Shown piece by piece: positions 8,870 to 19,400 of a stretch of DNA of 40,357 nt. This DNA comes from Bacteroidales bacterium (GTDB taxonomy: Bacteria > Bacteroidota > Bacteroidia > Bacteroidales > Muribaculaceae). Location: assembly GCA_014800685.1 (NCBI GenBank), contig JAAVFQ010000014.1, forward strand, positions 1 to 40,357, in the 5' to 3' direction. A program made the position numbers and the translations under genes. The notes under the pieces were generated by a model, which saw only the letters and a program-made list of their open reading frames with translations, searched no databases and had not been told where the DNA came from. The first letter of the stretch is position 1, and each line of letters begins with the position of its first letter.

Positions 8870-11800
8870 TCAGATTTCCGGTTTCTCATTATTATGAGGG
8901 AGGGCGTATTGCTCTATTTCAGCAGACAGGTCGCTATTGTCTGTGTCATCCCATTTGGGAGGTGACAGCCTCTCCTGCAGCTTCTGGAAAGCATAGAAGA
9001 GGGCAGGGACAATGAAAATCTGAAGAATCATACCGATAAGCATACCGCCGATAGAGCCTGTGCCCAGAGAACGGTAGCCGTTAGCACCGGCGCCGGTTGC
9101 GAGCATCAGAGGCAACAGACCGATAATCATAGCCAGAGAGGTCATGAGAATAGGACGCAAACGAGCCTTGGCTCCCTGAAGAGCAGCCTGATAAATGCCC
9201 ATACCTGTCTTTCTGCGGTCAAGAGCAAATTCTACGATAAGAATAGCATTCTTTGCAAGAAGACCGATAAGCATGATAAGGGCGATCTGCAGGTAGATGT
9301 TATTGTTAATTCCCATTATCTTTGCGAAGATGAACGTACCCATAAGACCGAAGGGTACAGAGAGAATAACGGCCAGAGGCAAAATGTAGCTTTCATACTG
9401 GGCAGAGAGCACCAGATAAACGAAAAGCAATACGAGAGCGAAGATATATGCCGTGGAGCCACTTCCTTGAGCCGCCTCTTCGCGCGTCATGCCGGAATAT
9501 TCGAAGCCAAATCCCTGAGGGAGAGTCTCGGAGGCCACTTCATTGATAGCCTGAATGGCCTGACCGGAGGATGCTCCGGCAGCAGGGTTACCGGTGATGG
9601 AGATGGCGGTATACATATTGAAGCGGTTGATGAGGTCAGGGCCATATACGCGAGTAAGCTTGACAAAGTTGTCGATAGGAGCCATGTTGGCACCATTGCG
9701 CACCTTTATCTGCTTTAGAGTCTCCGGGCTAACACGAGCATCGGGAGAGGCCTGCATCATCACACGATAGAGCTTACCGAAGCGGTTGAAGTTAGAAATA
9801 TACATACCACCATAGTAGCCCTGAAGAGCCTGGAGAATAGCATTCTGAGTAAGACCGGCTTGCTTCACTTTGGCCACATCAATTTCTACAAGGTATTGCG
9901 GGAATGTAGGATTAAATGTAGAGTAAGCCATCTGGATTTCCGGCCTGGCATTAAGGGCTGCGATAAAGCGCTGATAAACCTGGAAGAAGTTGTCAAGGTC
10001 ACCACCGGTCTTATCCTGAAGTTTAATCTCAAAACCGTTAGTAGCTGAGTATCCGGATATCATAGGAGGCTTGAAGAACATCACGCGGCCATCCTTAATG
10101 ACTGAACACTTCTGGAACAACTGCCCGAGAATAGCATCGGCGCTTTCAGTCTTCATGTTGCGCTGATCCCAGGGCTTGAGTCGGATAATGAGAGAGCCGT
10201 AAGTATTACCCTGACCACCCACGAAGCTATAACCCGTAATGGCTGTACGCATCTGAATGGCAGGAATTGTGCCGGCAATACTGTCAACGGCGTCCATAAC
10301 CGCCTGCGTGCGTTCCTGTGAGGTAGCGGGGGGCATGTCCACTACGCCCATGATCGTTCCGGTATCTTCATCAGGAACCATACCGGTAGGAGTGGTGGAC
10401 ATAAGCCAGCCGAGCACTCCGATGGCTACTATGACTATCAAGAAAGACACCCATGTATGTTTTATGAATATGGTAGTACCTTTTCCATAGCTATTGGTCA
10501 ATGAGCTGAATCCCTTGTTGAAGCCCTCGATAAATCTTTTGGAGAAGATGCCTACAAGAGCGAGGAGTGCAAAGAGAGATGCAATGACGAGTTTCAGGAT
10601 ATTATGAAGCTGATACCATCCTAATACGAGGCAGGTTATGGCTCCGATTACAAAGATTAGTGAGAGCCATGCAGGGAACTCCGGAAGAAGACGTTTTTTA
10701 TAAGTCTGCTTCATAACCTCGCCGGCGGCAGAATATGCATCTTTCATTCGCTTGCCGAGCGGCATAGTGGCGCCTTCCTCCTTATGAGGCTTGAGGAAAA
10801 GGGCACAGAGCGCAGGCGAGAGAGTAAGAGCGTTGACTGCAGAAAGACCGATAGCCATAGCCATCGTAAGACCGAACTGGCGATAGAAGACACCGGAGGT
10901 TCCGCTCATGAAAGAAACAGGCACGAATACCAGCATCATTACGAGGGTGATGGAGATCAGCGCTCCGGATATTTCATTCATTGCATCGATGGAGGCATTG
11001 CGTGCTGACTTATATCCCTGGTCAAGTTTGGCATGCACAGCCTCCACTACCACAATGGCATCGTCCACCACAATCGCAATCGCAAGTACGAGTGCCGAGA
11101 GCGTGAGAAGGTTGATGGAAAATCCGAAGATATACATCAACATAAAGGTACCGATAAGAGCCACAGGGATAGCAATCATCGGGATAAGCGTAGAACGGAA
11201 ATCCTGAAGGAAGATGAATACCACCAGGAAGACGAGAATAAACGCCTCTATAAGGGTCTTGATTACCTCATGGATTGAAGCGAAAAGGAACTCGTTGACG
11301 TTCAGAGAAGTATTGATGATAATGCCTTTGGGAGCCTCTTTCTGGAAACGATCAAGCTCCTTGAGAATATTGTTGATAACCTCAGTAGCATTTGAGCCGG
11401 CAGACTGGAATATGATAGCAGCGCAGCCCACGTGCCCGTTAGACTTATTCTTAAAGCCGTAGGTGAGACGGCCGAGTTCAACTTCTGCCACATCCTTCAG
11501 ACGCAGAATTTCACCTTCGGGAGTAGCGCGGACCACGATATCCTCAAACTCAGACTCCTCTGCCAGACGTCCCTTATATCTCATCACATATTGGAATGAC
11601 TGGTTGCCTCGTTCGCCGAATTGTCCCGGAGCAGCTTCAATATTCTGCTCGGCAAGAGCGGCGGAGATGTCGGAAGGCATCAGGCCGTATTGAGCCATAA
11701 CGTCCGGCTTAAGCCAGATGCGCATAGAATAGTCAGCACCCATCACCATGGCGTCACCCACGCCATATACGCGCTTGATGACGGGGACGATGTTGATGGC

Positions 11801-12277
11801 CATATAGTTCTCAAGAAACTCCTGAGAATACTGGTCCTGATCAGAATAAAGGTTGACTACAAGAAGCATGGAAGACTGTCTCTTCTGAGTGATAACGCCC
11901 ACCTGATTTACTTCAGAAGGGAGAAAAGAAGAGGCCTTCGCCACACGGTTCTGCACATCGACAGCAGCCATGTCAGGGTCAGTGCCCGGCTTAAAGTAAA
12001 CGGATATATCTGCAGAACCGTTATTGGTAGCTGTTGAGAGCATATAGTCCATGTTCTCGGCGCCATTGATTTGCTCCTCGATAGGAGCGATCACAGAGTT
12101 AATCACCGACTGGGCATTAGCTCCGGTATAGGTGGTAGAGACTCGGATAGTAGGAGGCGCGATGTCCGGATATTGCTCGATTGGGAGCGAAACGAGACCG
12201 ATAAGACCGAGTATCACAATAAAGATTGAGATAACGGTAGAGAGCACCGGCCTCTTAATGAATAATGATAAATTCAT
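8870..12277 (-). CDS. RND efflux pump permease (HAE1/AcrB type), long form
   Basis: An 1135-residue inner-membrane proton-driven drug/hydrophobe pump, longer than the usual 1030-1060. It has the N-terminal helix with LPIEQYPDIAPPTI, two porter regions and the TM4 proton-relay pair Asp405-Asp406 in AIVVDDAIVVVE. The second half-repeat ends with a GANGYRSLGTGSIGGM region. Residues about 501-585, between TM6 and TM7, are extra compared with AcrB and contain two hydrophobic segments (about 537-556 and 561-578). The C-terminal tail is acidic. It works with the adaptor upstream and the outer-membrane factor downstream. Confidence 0.93.
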   Translation of the reverse strand: MNLSLFIKRPVLSTVISIFIVILGLIGLVSLPIEQYPDIAPPTIRVSTTYTGANAQSVINSVIAPIEEQINGAENMDYMLSTATNNGSADISVYFKPGTDPDMAAVDVQNRVAKASSFLPSEVNQVGVITQKRQSSMLLVVNLYSDQDQYSQEFLENYMAINIVPVIKRVYGVGDAMVMGADYSMRIWLKPDVMAQYGLMPSDISAALAEQNIEAAPGQFGERGNQSFQYVMRYKGRLAEESEFEDIVVRATPEGEILRLKDVAEVELGRLTYGFKNKSNGHVGCAAIIFQSAGSNATEVINNILKELDRFQKEAPKGIIINTSLNVNEFLFASIHEVIKTLIEAFILVFLVVFIFLQDFRSTLIPMIAIPVALIGTFMLMYIFGFSINLLTLSALVLAIAIVVDDAIVVVEAVHAKLDQGYKSARNASIDAMNEISGALISITLVMMLVFVPVSFMSGTSGVFYRQFGLTMAMAIGLSAVNALTLSPALCALFLKPHKEEGATMPLGKRMKDAYSAAGEVMKQTYKKRLLPEFPAWLSLIFVIGAITCLVLGWYQLHNILKLVIASLFALLALVGIFSKRFIEGFNKGFSSLTNSYGKGTTIFIKHTWVSFLIVIVAIGVLGWLMSTTPTGMVPDEDTGTIMGVVDMPPATSQERTQAVMDAVDSIAGTIPAIQMRTAITGYSFVGGQGNTYGSLIIRLKPWDQRNMKTESADAILGQLFQKCSVIKDGRVMFFKPPMISGYSATNGFEIKLQDKTGGDLDNFFQVYQRFIAALNARPEIQMAYSTFNPTFPQYLVEIDVAKVKQAGLTQNAILQALQGYYGGMYISNFNRFGKLYRVMMQASPDARVSPETLKQIKVRNGANMAPIDNFVKLTRVYGPDLINRFNMYTAISITGNPAAGASSGQAIQAINEVASETLPQGFGFEYSGMTREEAAQGSGSTAYIFALVLLFVYLVLSAQYESYILPLAVILSVPFGLMGTFIFAKIMGINNNIYLQIALIMLIGLLAKNAILIVEFALDRRKTGMGIYQAALQGAKARLRPILMTSLAMIIGLLPLMLATGAGANGYRSLGTGSIGGMLIGMILQIFIVPALFYAFQKLQERLSPPKWDDTDNSDLSAEIEQYALPHNNEKPEI

Positions 12278-12305
12278 TTTACCAACTTCTAAAATTTAGA
12301 GAAAG

Positions 12306-12366
12306 ATATGTGATGGATAGTGGAAAAGAGGAGAAGAGCCTGTGGCATTCGAGAGTAATCACATAT
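12306..12366. repeat. Inverted repeat between adaptor and pump genes
   Basis: ATATGTGAT at 12306-12314 and ATCACATAT at 12358-12366 are perfect 9-bp inverted arms separated by 43 nt. They lie in the 128-bp gap between the adaptor stop and pump start. They may form an intercistronic mRNA structure; no function is shown. Confidence 0.4.
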
Positions 12367-12405
12367 ACTTCCGTGATTTTATTTAAGGTTGAAAAGTAGA
12401 GGAGA

Positions 12406-13530
12406 TTACTGTTTTTTAGGCTTGATTACCATGCCATCCTTAACAGTGATGCCGACACCTTCAGTTACGATTACGTCGCCGGGCTTGAGTCCGGAAGTCA
12501 CGATATAGGATTTTCCGTCGCCGGTATTAGTGACAGTCACGGGAGTGGAATGAACCTTGCTTGAATCACCAAGTACATAGCAGAATTTCATGTCTTGCAC
12601 CTCAAAAGTGGCCTTCTGCGGAATGATGATTGAAGAAGGAGCCATCGTGGGGATGAGCACTTGTCCGGTGCTTCCGCTACGGAGCATTCCGTTAGTGTTG
12701 GGGAAGGAGGCCTTCACTTCAGCCGAGCCGGTAGACTGATTGAGAACACCGGAGAGAGAAATGATTTTACCCTTTTGGGCATACATTTCGCCATTGGCGA
12801 GCATCAGGCTCACGGGGGGGAGGGCAGCGAGGGCTTCGTTAAGAGTGCGCTGACCATTATTTGTGAGCGCGAGCACCTCTTTTTCATTCATAGAGAAGTA
12901 GGCCTCCATGTCTCCGTTATTTGAAATAATGGTAAGGAGCGTAGAGGGACTCACCAGAGCACCTTCTTTATAGTCTATCGTGCCTACGACTCCTGACGTA
13001 GGAGCGGTCACTACGGAGTATGAAAGGTTCTTTCTGGCAGAGACTACCTGAGCCTGCGCCTGAGCGAGCTGAGCCTGCGCAGCATTCAGCTGGTCGGCTG
13101 ATGTCTGGTAAGCCGAGGGGGAAATAATGTTCTTGTCAAGAAGAATTTTGTCATTGTTGGCCTGCGTGCGAGCTACGTTGACATTAGCCTGCGCAACTTT
13201 AACAGAAGCTTCAGCAGCGTCTAAAGCGGCTTGAAGAGATACCTGGTCAATAGTGAAGAGAACCTGACCGGCATTTACCTGCTGCCCTTCACGTACATGC
13301 ACTTTAGTAAGAAATCCGGAAATCTGAGGACGAATCTCCACATCATTCTTACCATGAAGAGTTGCGGGATAGGCTGTTTCAAGGGTAGTGGATTCTTCTA
13401 CAACTTCAAGAGTGGCGAGCTCGGGTGCTTGATCGCCCTGTTGCTGGTCTTGTCCCTTTTTACAAGAGGTGGTGAGAATAGCCGCAACCGCGAATATTCC
13501 GGCACCATAAATCAGAAATTTCTTATTCAT
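12406..13530 (-). CDS. RND periplasmic adaptor (AcrA/MexA type)
   Basis: A 374-residue membrane-fusion lipoprotein. The signal ends in lipobox TTSC (Cys23). Then come a beta-barrel/lipoyl half (EIRPQISGFLTKVHVREGQ), an Ala/Gln-rich helical hairpin at about 100-165 and the second lipoyl half (VVTAPTSGVVGTIDYKEG). The C-terminal membrane-proximal domain ends GVGITVKDGMVIKPKKQ. It is first in the minus-strand efflux operon and divergent from a second efflux operon. No regulator gene is adjacent. Confidence 0.92.
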   Translation of the reverse strand: MNKKFLIYGAGIFAVAAILTTSCKKGQDQQQGDQAPELATLEVVEESTTLETAYPATLHGKNDVEIRPQISGFLTKVHVREGQQVNAGQVLFTIDQVSLQAALDAAEASVKVAQANVNVARTQANNDKILLDKNIISPSAYQTSADQLNAAQAQLAQAQAQVVSARKNLSYSVVTAPTSGVVGTIDYKEGALVSPSTLLTIISNNGDMEAYFSMNEKEVLALTNNGQRTLNEALAALPPVSLMLANGEMYAQKGKIISLSGVLNQSTGSAEVKASFPNTNGMLRSGSTGQVLIPTMAPSSIIIPQKATFEVQDMKFCYVLGDSSKVHSTPVTVTNTGDGKSYIVTSGLKPGDVIVTEGVGITVKDGMVIKPKKQ

Positions 13531-13613
13531 TACTCTGTATTATTTTGTCAATCGGGTTAATTATCATTTACGTTCTATTAGGCTAATTTCCTTAAATGCC
13601 TATTTCACCACTG

Positions 13614-13621
13614 CAAAGTTA
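13614..13621 (-). promoter_or_regulatory. Putative -7 box of the minus-strand efflux operon
   Basis: The minus strand reads TAACTTTG, 83 bp upstream of the adaptor ATG, in the 259-bp divergent gap 13531-13789. No TTTG is found at about 19 nt. The rest of the gap is A/T-rich, and I see no clear operator for a shared regulator. Confidence 0.45.
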
Positions 13622-13789
13622 GTAATTTTTTTTTATTTGGGTCAGAAATCCCGAGTGTCAAATTTTAAATCGGACTATATGACCAATAAATAGGAACTGT
13701 GGCATAATCCGCTTTTAAAGAATGAATAAACGTAAGAACCATTTTGAGGTAATGATGTTTTATATATAGTATTTCCAGAATATTCCACT

Positions 13790-15253
13790 ATGCAATGTAT
13801 CAGACTAATAACTGCTGCGGCAGTTGTGACCACTCTCTCTGTATCTGCTGCTTCGAAAGAGAGAGATGAGTCTTTGACACTCTATCCTGACTCTGCAATA
13901 AACCTTCTACATACTGATAAAGATATAGACGTTAAAACGCCGACTGTATGGATGCTTGACAGTGTGCAGACAATGAAGGTGCCCTCAGAAGATAAATGGT
14001 GGTCTAATTTTAAAGACCCGGTGCTCGATCGTCTTATCGCTCTGGCCGCTGAGAATAATACAAGTCTCAGGATAGCTCTCAAACGAATAGAATTAGCTAA
14101 AAATAGTCTAAAGCAAGCTCGCACTTCTTATCTTCCGGATGTCTCTCTGTCGGCCGGGTGGAATATATCGCGTTCAAGCGGAGTGACCGGGAAAATAAAA
14201 GGGGATGCCTCCACGGCCAGTGCATTTTCTGTAGGAGCCACAGCCTCCTGGGAAGCCGATCTTTTCGGCAGAATAAGAGAGAACGTAAAGGCGCAGAAAG
14301 AGGGAGTGAACATCTCAAAAGCTGACTATGCAGCCATGCAGGTGAGCATTGCGGCAGAAGTGGCACGTTATTACATCGATATAAGGCTTTATCAGCAACA
14401 GCTACGGATAGCAGAGTCTCATATAGAATCTCAAAAAAGAGTTACCAATATCACGAAGGCCAGAGAGGAAGCCGGACTGAGTTCGATGCTCGATGTCTCT
14501 CAGTCTATGACAGTTCTCTATTCCACTGAAGCTACCATTCCATCTCTGAAAGCTCTTATAAGAACCACTATAAATTCACTTGGAGTGCTCCTTGGTGTAG
14601 ACGGGAATCAGCTGGATGACATCCTCGGGAAATCGGGTAGACTGCCCGACTACCTACAAGCTGTGCCTATGGCTGTCCCGGCCGACATAGTGCGTCGTCG
14701 GCCCGATATAATAAAAGCGGGATATCAGCTTAGTCAGGATATGGCTCTTCTTGGGGTAGCAAAAAAGGATTATCTGCCTTCTCTAACTATCTCAGGAAGT
14801 GTGGGCACCTCTTCCCGCAATTTGAAGAATTTGTTTTCAGAACCTTCTTTTACATATATGGTATCTCCTGAAATTTCATGGACGGCATTTGACGGCGGAC
14901 TCCGTGGACTCCGCATAGCCGAGCAGAAACTTCAGCTGGAGTCTGACATGGAGAATTATAATCTAACTGTAAGGACGGCCGCCGAGGAGGTCAACAATGC
15001 GATAGCCAATTATGAAGCTTATAATGAAGCAATATCGTTGCGCACAAAAGTAGTGGAGGAGAGCGAACACTCCCTTACGCTTGCTCTCGACAGATATAAG
15101 CAGGGATTGGCAGCTTTTACTAACGTTGCTGATGCTCAGCAAGATCTTCTTTCATATCAGAATACACTCGTGTCTACAAATGCTCAGGCTATCCAGTCTC
15201 TCATAGACCTCTATGTGGCTCTCGGTGGTGGATGGAGCGAATTTTCGGAATAG
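13790..15253 (+). CDS. TolC-type outer-membrane efflux factor (second system)
   Basis: A 487-residue outer-membrane factor with an apparent Sec signal (MQCIRLITAAAVVTTLSVSA) and no lipobox, unlike its counterpart at 7406. It has the motif KWWSNFKDPVLDRLIALAAE and two OEP regions; the second contains RRRPDIIKAGYQLSQDMALL. It is first in the plus-strand operon, with the adaptor and pump following at 44-bp and 33-bp gaps. Sequence similarity to the other factor is low in the signal and moderate in the motifs, so the two systems are not a recent duplication. Confidence 0.9.
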   Translation: MQCIRLITAAAVVTTLSVSAASKERDESLTLYPDSAINLLHTDKDIDVKTPTVWMLDSVQTMKVPSEDKWWSNFKDPVLDRLIALAAENNTSLRIALKRIELAKNSLKQARTSYLPDVSLSAGWNISRSSGVTGKIKGDASTASAFSVGATASWEADLFGRIRENVKAQKEGVNISKADYAAMQVSIAAEVARYYIDIRLYQQQLRIAESHIESQKRVTNITKAREEAGLSSMLDVSQSMTVLYSTEATIPSLKALIRTTINSLGVLLGVDGNQLDDILGKSGRLPDYLQAVPMAVPADIVRRRPDIIKAGYQLSQDMALLGVAKKDYLPSLTISGSVGTSSRNLKNLFSEPSFTYMVSPEISWTAFDGGLRGLRIAEQKLQLESDMENYNLTVRTAAEEVNNAIANYEAYNEAISLRTKVVEESEHSLTLALDRYKQGLAAFTNVADAQQDLLSYQNTLVSTNAQAIQSLIDLYVALGGGWSEFSE

Positions 15254-15297
15254 AAAACTATCTCATATAATCATATAAGTACATTATACAAATTCCT

Positions 15298-16410
15298 ATG
15301 AAAATAAGAAACATTTCAATATATGCAGTTATGGTTTCGCTGCTGATGGCAGGTTGCCATAAGAAAGAGAATCAGCATGCAGAGAATATTCCCGACATTG
15401 AGGTGACCACGCCGGTAGTTGATTCCATCGTGCTCCATAAGACGTATCCGGGCTATCTTAATGCAGGGACAATGGTAGATGTAGTAGGAGAGGTGAGCGG
15501 AAGGTTATTGTCAAGTAATTTCCGTTCGGGGGATTATGTGAAGCAGGGTCAAGTGCTCTATACTATCGATGCCACCACATATCGTCAGGCACTTGAACGC
15601 GCAGAAGCCTCATTGCGCACGGCCAATGCTCAGTATGCTTATGCAGCGAAGCAGTATGCCGCCCTTCAGAAGGCGATAGCTGTAGATGCCGTGTCGAAGA
15701 TGGAAGTGTTGCAGGCAAAGAGCAATATGGATCAGTATGCCGCTCAGGTAGAGAGCGCTAAAAGCAGTGTGGCCACAGCCAAAACTTCTCTTGACAAATG
15801 TGTGGTAAGGGCTCCGATATCGGGCTATATCACTAACGGGCGTCTTGATCCGGGGGCTTACGTAAATGGTGAGGGATCTCCGGTGGCACTTGCTACTATC
15901 TATGATAACTCATCGCTGACTGTAGCCTTCAGTATAGAAGACTCCCAATATGAACTTATGGTAGGTCAGGGTGGCATTTCAAAAGAGATATATAGGAAAG
16001 TCCCCTTGAAATTTGAGAAATCACTGCCACACGCATATTTCACGGACCTTTATTTTGAAGCGCCGGATGTGGAGCGTTCTACGGGTACTCTCTTGCTGAA
16101 GGGAAAGCTAAAGAATGAATATAACGAACTTAAAGATGGTATGTATTGCACAGTTAATCTCCCGTATGGCTCTGAGCCTCAGGCTATACTCGTGAGAGAT
16201 GCCTCAATAGGCACAGACCAGCTGGGGAAATACATGTACGTAGTCAATGACTCCAACAAGGTGGTATATACGCACATAGAGGTAGGGGACATCTATCAGG
16301 ATTCAATGCGGCTTGTCACTAAAGGGCTGAAGCCGAATGACCGTTACGTCACTGCGGCACTTCTGAAAGTGCGCAATGGGATGAAAATTAATCCTAAGAT
16401 GGTGAGGTAA
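15298..16410 (+). CDS. RND periplasmic adaptor (second system)
   Basis: A 370-residue membrane-fusion lipoprotein with lipobox LMAGC (Cys19). Domain order is lipoyl half with DVVGEVSGRLLSSNFRSGD, a helical hairpin rich in Ala and Gln (about 95-165), second lipoyl half VVRAPISGYITNGRLDPG, then beta-barrel and membrane-proximal domains ending RNGMKINPKMVR. It bridges the outer-membrane factor encoded upstream and the pump encoded 33 bp downstream. Confidence 0.92.
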   Translation: MKIRNISIYAVMVSLLMAGCHKKENQHAENIPDIEVTTPVVDSIVLHKTYPGYLNAGTMVDVVGEVSGRLLSSNFRSGDYVKQGQVLYTIDATTYRQALERAEASLRTANAQYAYAAKQYAALQKAIAVDAVSKMEVLQAKSNMDQYAAQVESAKSSVATAKTSLDKCVVRAPISGYITNGRLDPGAYVNGEGSPVALATIYDNSSLTVAFSIEDSQYELMVGQGGISKEIYRKVPLKFEKSLPHAYFTDLYFEAPDVERSTGTLLLKGKLKNEYNELKDGMYCTVNLPYGSEPQAILVRDASIGTDQLGKYMYVVNDSNKVVYTHIEVGDIYQDSMRLVTKGLKPNDRYVTAALLKVRNGMKINPKMVR

Positions 16411-16443
16411 AATCCTTTGTTGATTGATTAAATCATAAAGCAG

Positions 16444-19400
16444 ATGTTTTCAAAATTCTTCATACAGCGACCGATTTTCGCAACCGTAATCGCCGTGCTT
16501 ATGGTTCTTGCGGGTCTGCTCACGGTCTTTACCCTTCCTATAGCACAATATCCCGACATCACACCCCCAACAATAATGGTGAGCGCATCATACGCCGGGG
16601 CAGATGCATCCACTGTGGCTCAGACAGTCGGAGTTCCGATAGAGCAGCAGGTCAATGGTGTCGAGGGAATGCTTTATATGAGCAGTACGTCTGGCTCTGA
16701 CGGAAGTTATAATCTGACCATGACATTTGAAAACGGTACAGACATAGATCAGGCCGCTGTCAATGTTCAAAATAAGATTTCGCAGATTCAGTCTACTCTG
16801 CCATCATCCGTAACGCGCAACGGAGTGAGCGTGAGCAAACAGTCAAGCAACAATGTGCTTTTTGTAGCTCTTATGGCTAAAGACCCTAAGATGTATGACG
16901 CTCTTTATCTATCCAACTACGCTCAGCTCAATATCGTAGAGCCACTTTCAAGGGTGAAAGGTGTGGGCGGAGTAGGAGCCTTCGGTGGTGGCGAATATTC
17001 TATGAGAATTTGGCTTGACCCGGAAGTGCTTAGGGCCAGAGGGCTAACTCCGGATGATGTGGCGGAGGCACTACGGGCTCAGAATGTCACAGTCTCTGCA
17101 GGCTCCGTGGGAGCTCCTCCGGAAGATAAGGGAAACGCATTTCAATACACAATAGTGAGTGATGGTCAGCTCAAAGATGTCGAGCAATTCGAAAATGCGA
17201 TTATCAAAACAGGAAACAAGGGTATTTTGCGTCTGAAAGATATAGCAAGAGTAGAGCTTGGGAGCAACAGCTATTCAGCAGTAGCGAAAATTAACGGGCA
17301 GGATGCCGGACTCATAGGCGTAGAGCAACTTCCCGGGGCGAATGCGCTGGAAGTGGCAGACGGCGCTATCAAGGAGCTCGATCGCCTGAGCCAGTATTTC
17401 CCTGATGGAGTAGAGTATAAAGTGGTTCAGAATTCTACCGACTTCGTAAAAGCTTCTCTTAATGATGTGAAGTCTACATTTCTGATTACTACTCTTATCG
17501 TGATGGTGGTAATACTCATATTCCTTCAGGACTGGAGGGCTGTGATTATTCCCATGATTACGATTCCGGTGTCGCTGATAGCCACTTTCGCTGTGATGAA
17601 GATATTGGGCTTCTCACTCAATACCCTCACACTCTTCGGTCTGGTTCTTGCAATCGCCATTGTCGTAGATGATGCTATTGTAGTGGTGGAAGACTGTTCC
17701 CGAATATTGAATCAAGGGCAACTTGACCGAAAGCAAGCAGCCATAAAAGCTATGGGAGAGCTTACAGGACCAATTGTCGGAGAAGTGCTCGTGCTTCTTT
17801 CCGTCTTTATCCCTACAGCTTTCGTCAGCGGTATTACAGGAGAACTTTACAAACAGTTTGCCCTCACTATCGCAGTCTCCACAGCATTTTCCGGCTTTAA
17901 CGCTCTGACACTTACCCCGGCGCTATGCGGTCTCTTCCTCAATCCTCGCAAACCGGGTAAACTCTTTATCTATCGATGGTTTAATAAAGGATTTGGCACC
18001 ACACTTTCCTTCTATAAGAAGACTATCCTCGTCATGCTCAGAAAACCGGTAGTGGCCATGGGAGTATTCCTTCTTTTATCAATAGCTGCGATATGGGGAT
18101 TCATGAAGTGGCCATCAAGTTATATCCCACAGGAAGATATGGGCTATTTCATGACTTCCGTGCAGCTGCCGGTAGGCGCCTCTCTGGAGCGCACTCAGAG
18201 GGTAGTGGATAGAGTGTCGGCTGAGATTCAGAAACTTCCCGAAGTGAAAGATGTAATGTCAATCTCCGGATTCTCATTTATGGCAGGGGGGAGCGGCTCA
18301 AATCTTGGCGCTATAAATGTGGTGCTCAAACCTTGGAGCGAAAGAGGTCGCAAAGGAAGTGTGGATAATGTCATAGCGAAGGTGAATGAGATAACAGCAA
18401 AAGTGCAGGAGGCAGAGATATTTTCCATCAATCCTCCGGCGATACCCGGTCTGGGAGTCTCGTCCGGACTTCAAATGCAATTACTTGACATAAATAATCT
18501 CGGCCCGATGGAGATGGAGAAAGCGCTCGCCGACATACGCGAAGCAGCCGATAAAAATAATAGAATCTCCTCTGTGACGAGCATGTATGAGGGCACAGTG
18601 CCGCAATATAATCTTAAAATTGATAGAGATAAGGCTCGTCTGCAGGGGCTTACACCGGAGGCTCTATATGCTGCTTTAGCCGGATATATGGGTAGTGAAT
18701 TTGTGGATGACTTTGAGCAGTTTGACCGTATGTATGAAGTCACTCTTCAGGCAAATGCTGAGACAAGGTCAAACATCAATGGTATTCTCCAGCTGTCCGT
18801 CAGAAATAATGATGGAAAAATGGTGCCTTTCTCATCGTTTGCCACAATAGAAAATGTGATGGGAGAGCCCTCAGTGAGTCGATATAATATGTATCAGACA
18901 GCGTCTCTGACCGCAACTCCGGCAAAAGATGTAAGTTCTGATGACGGAATAAAGGCAATGGAAGAGATAGTCAAGGAGGCTGTGGGAAAGAACTTCTCAT
19001 ACGCATGGAGCGGAATTGCCTACCAGGAGACGCAGTCGAGCACTACAATATCCTTCGTGCTTATTCTCGCCATAGTGATGACGCTGCTCGTGCTATCAGC
19101 GCAGTATGAAAGTTGGACCGACCCGATTGCAGTAATACTCTCTATGCCGGTAGCTGTGCTCGGAACGCTCCTCGGGTGTATACTGTTTGGCCAGAGTATA
19201 AGCATCTATACTCAGATAGGACTTATCCTCCTTCTTGGTATGTCGGCTAAGAACTCTATTCTAATAGTGGAATATGCTATGGATTTCAGAAAAACCGGAG
19301 TTCCGATAAGAAAGGCGGCTGCTGATGCGGGAGTTATCAGATTCCGTCCTATTATGATGACAGCCTTCGCCTTTGTGTTTGGCGTAATGCCGATGATGTT

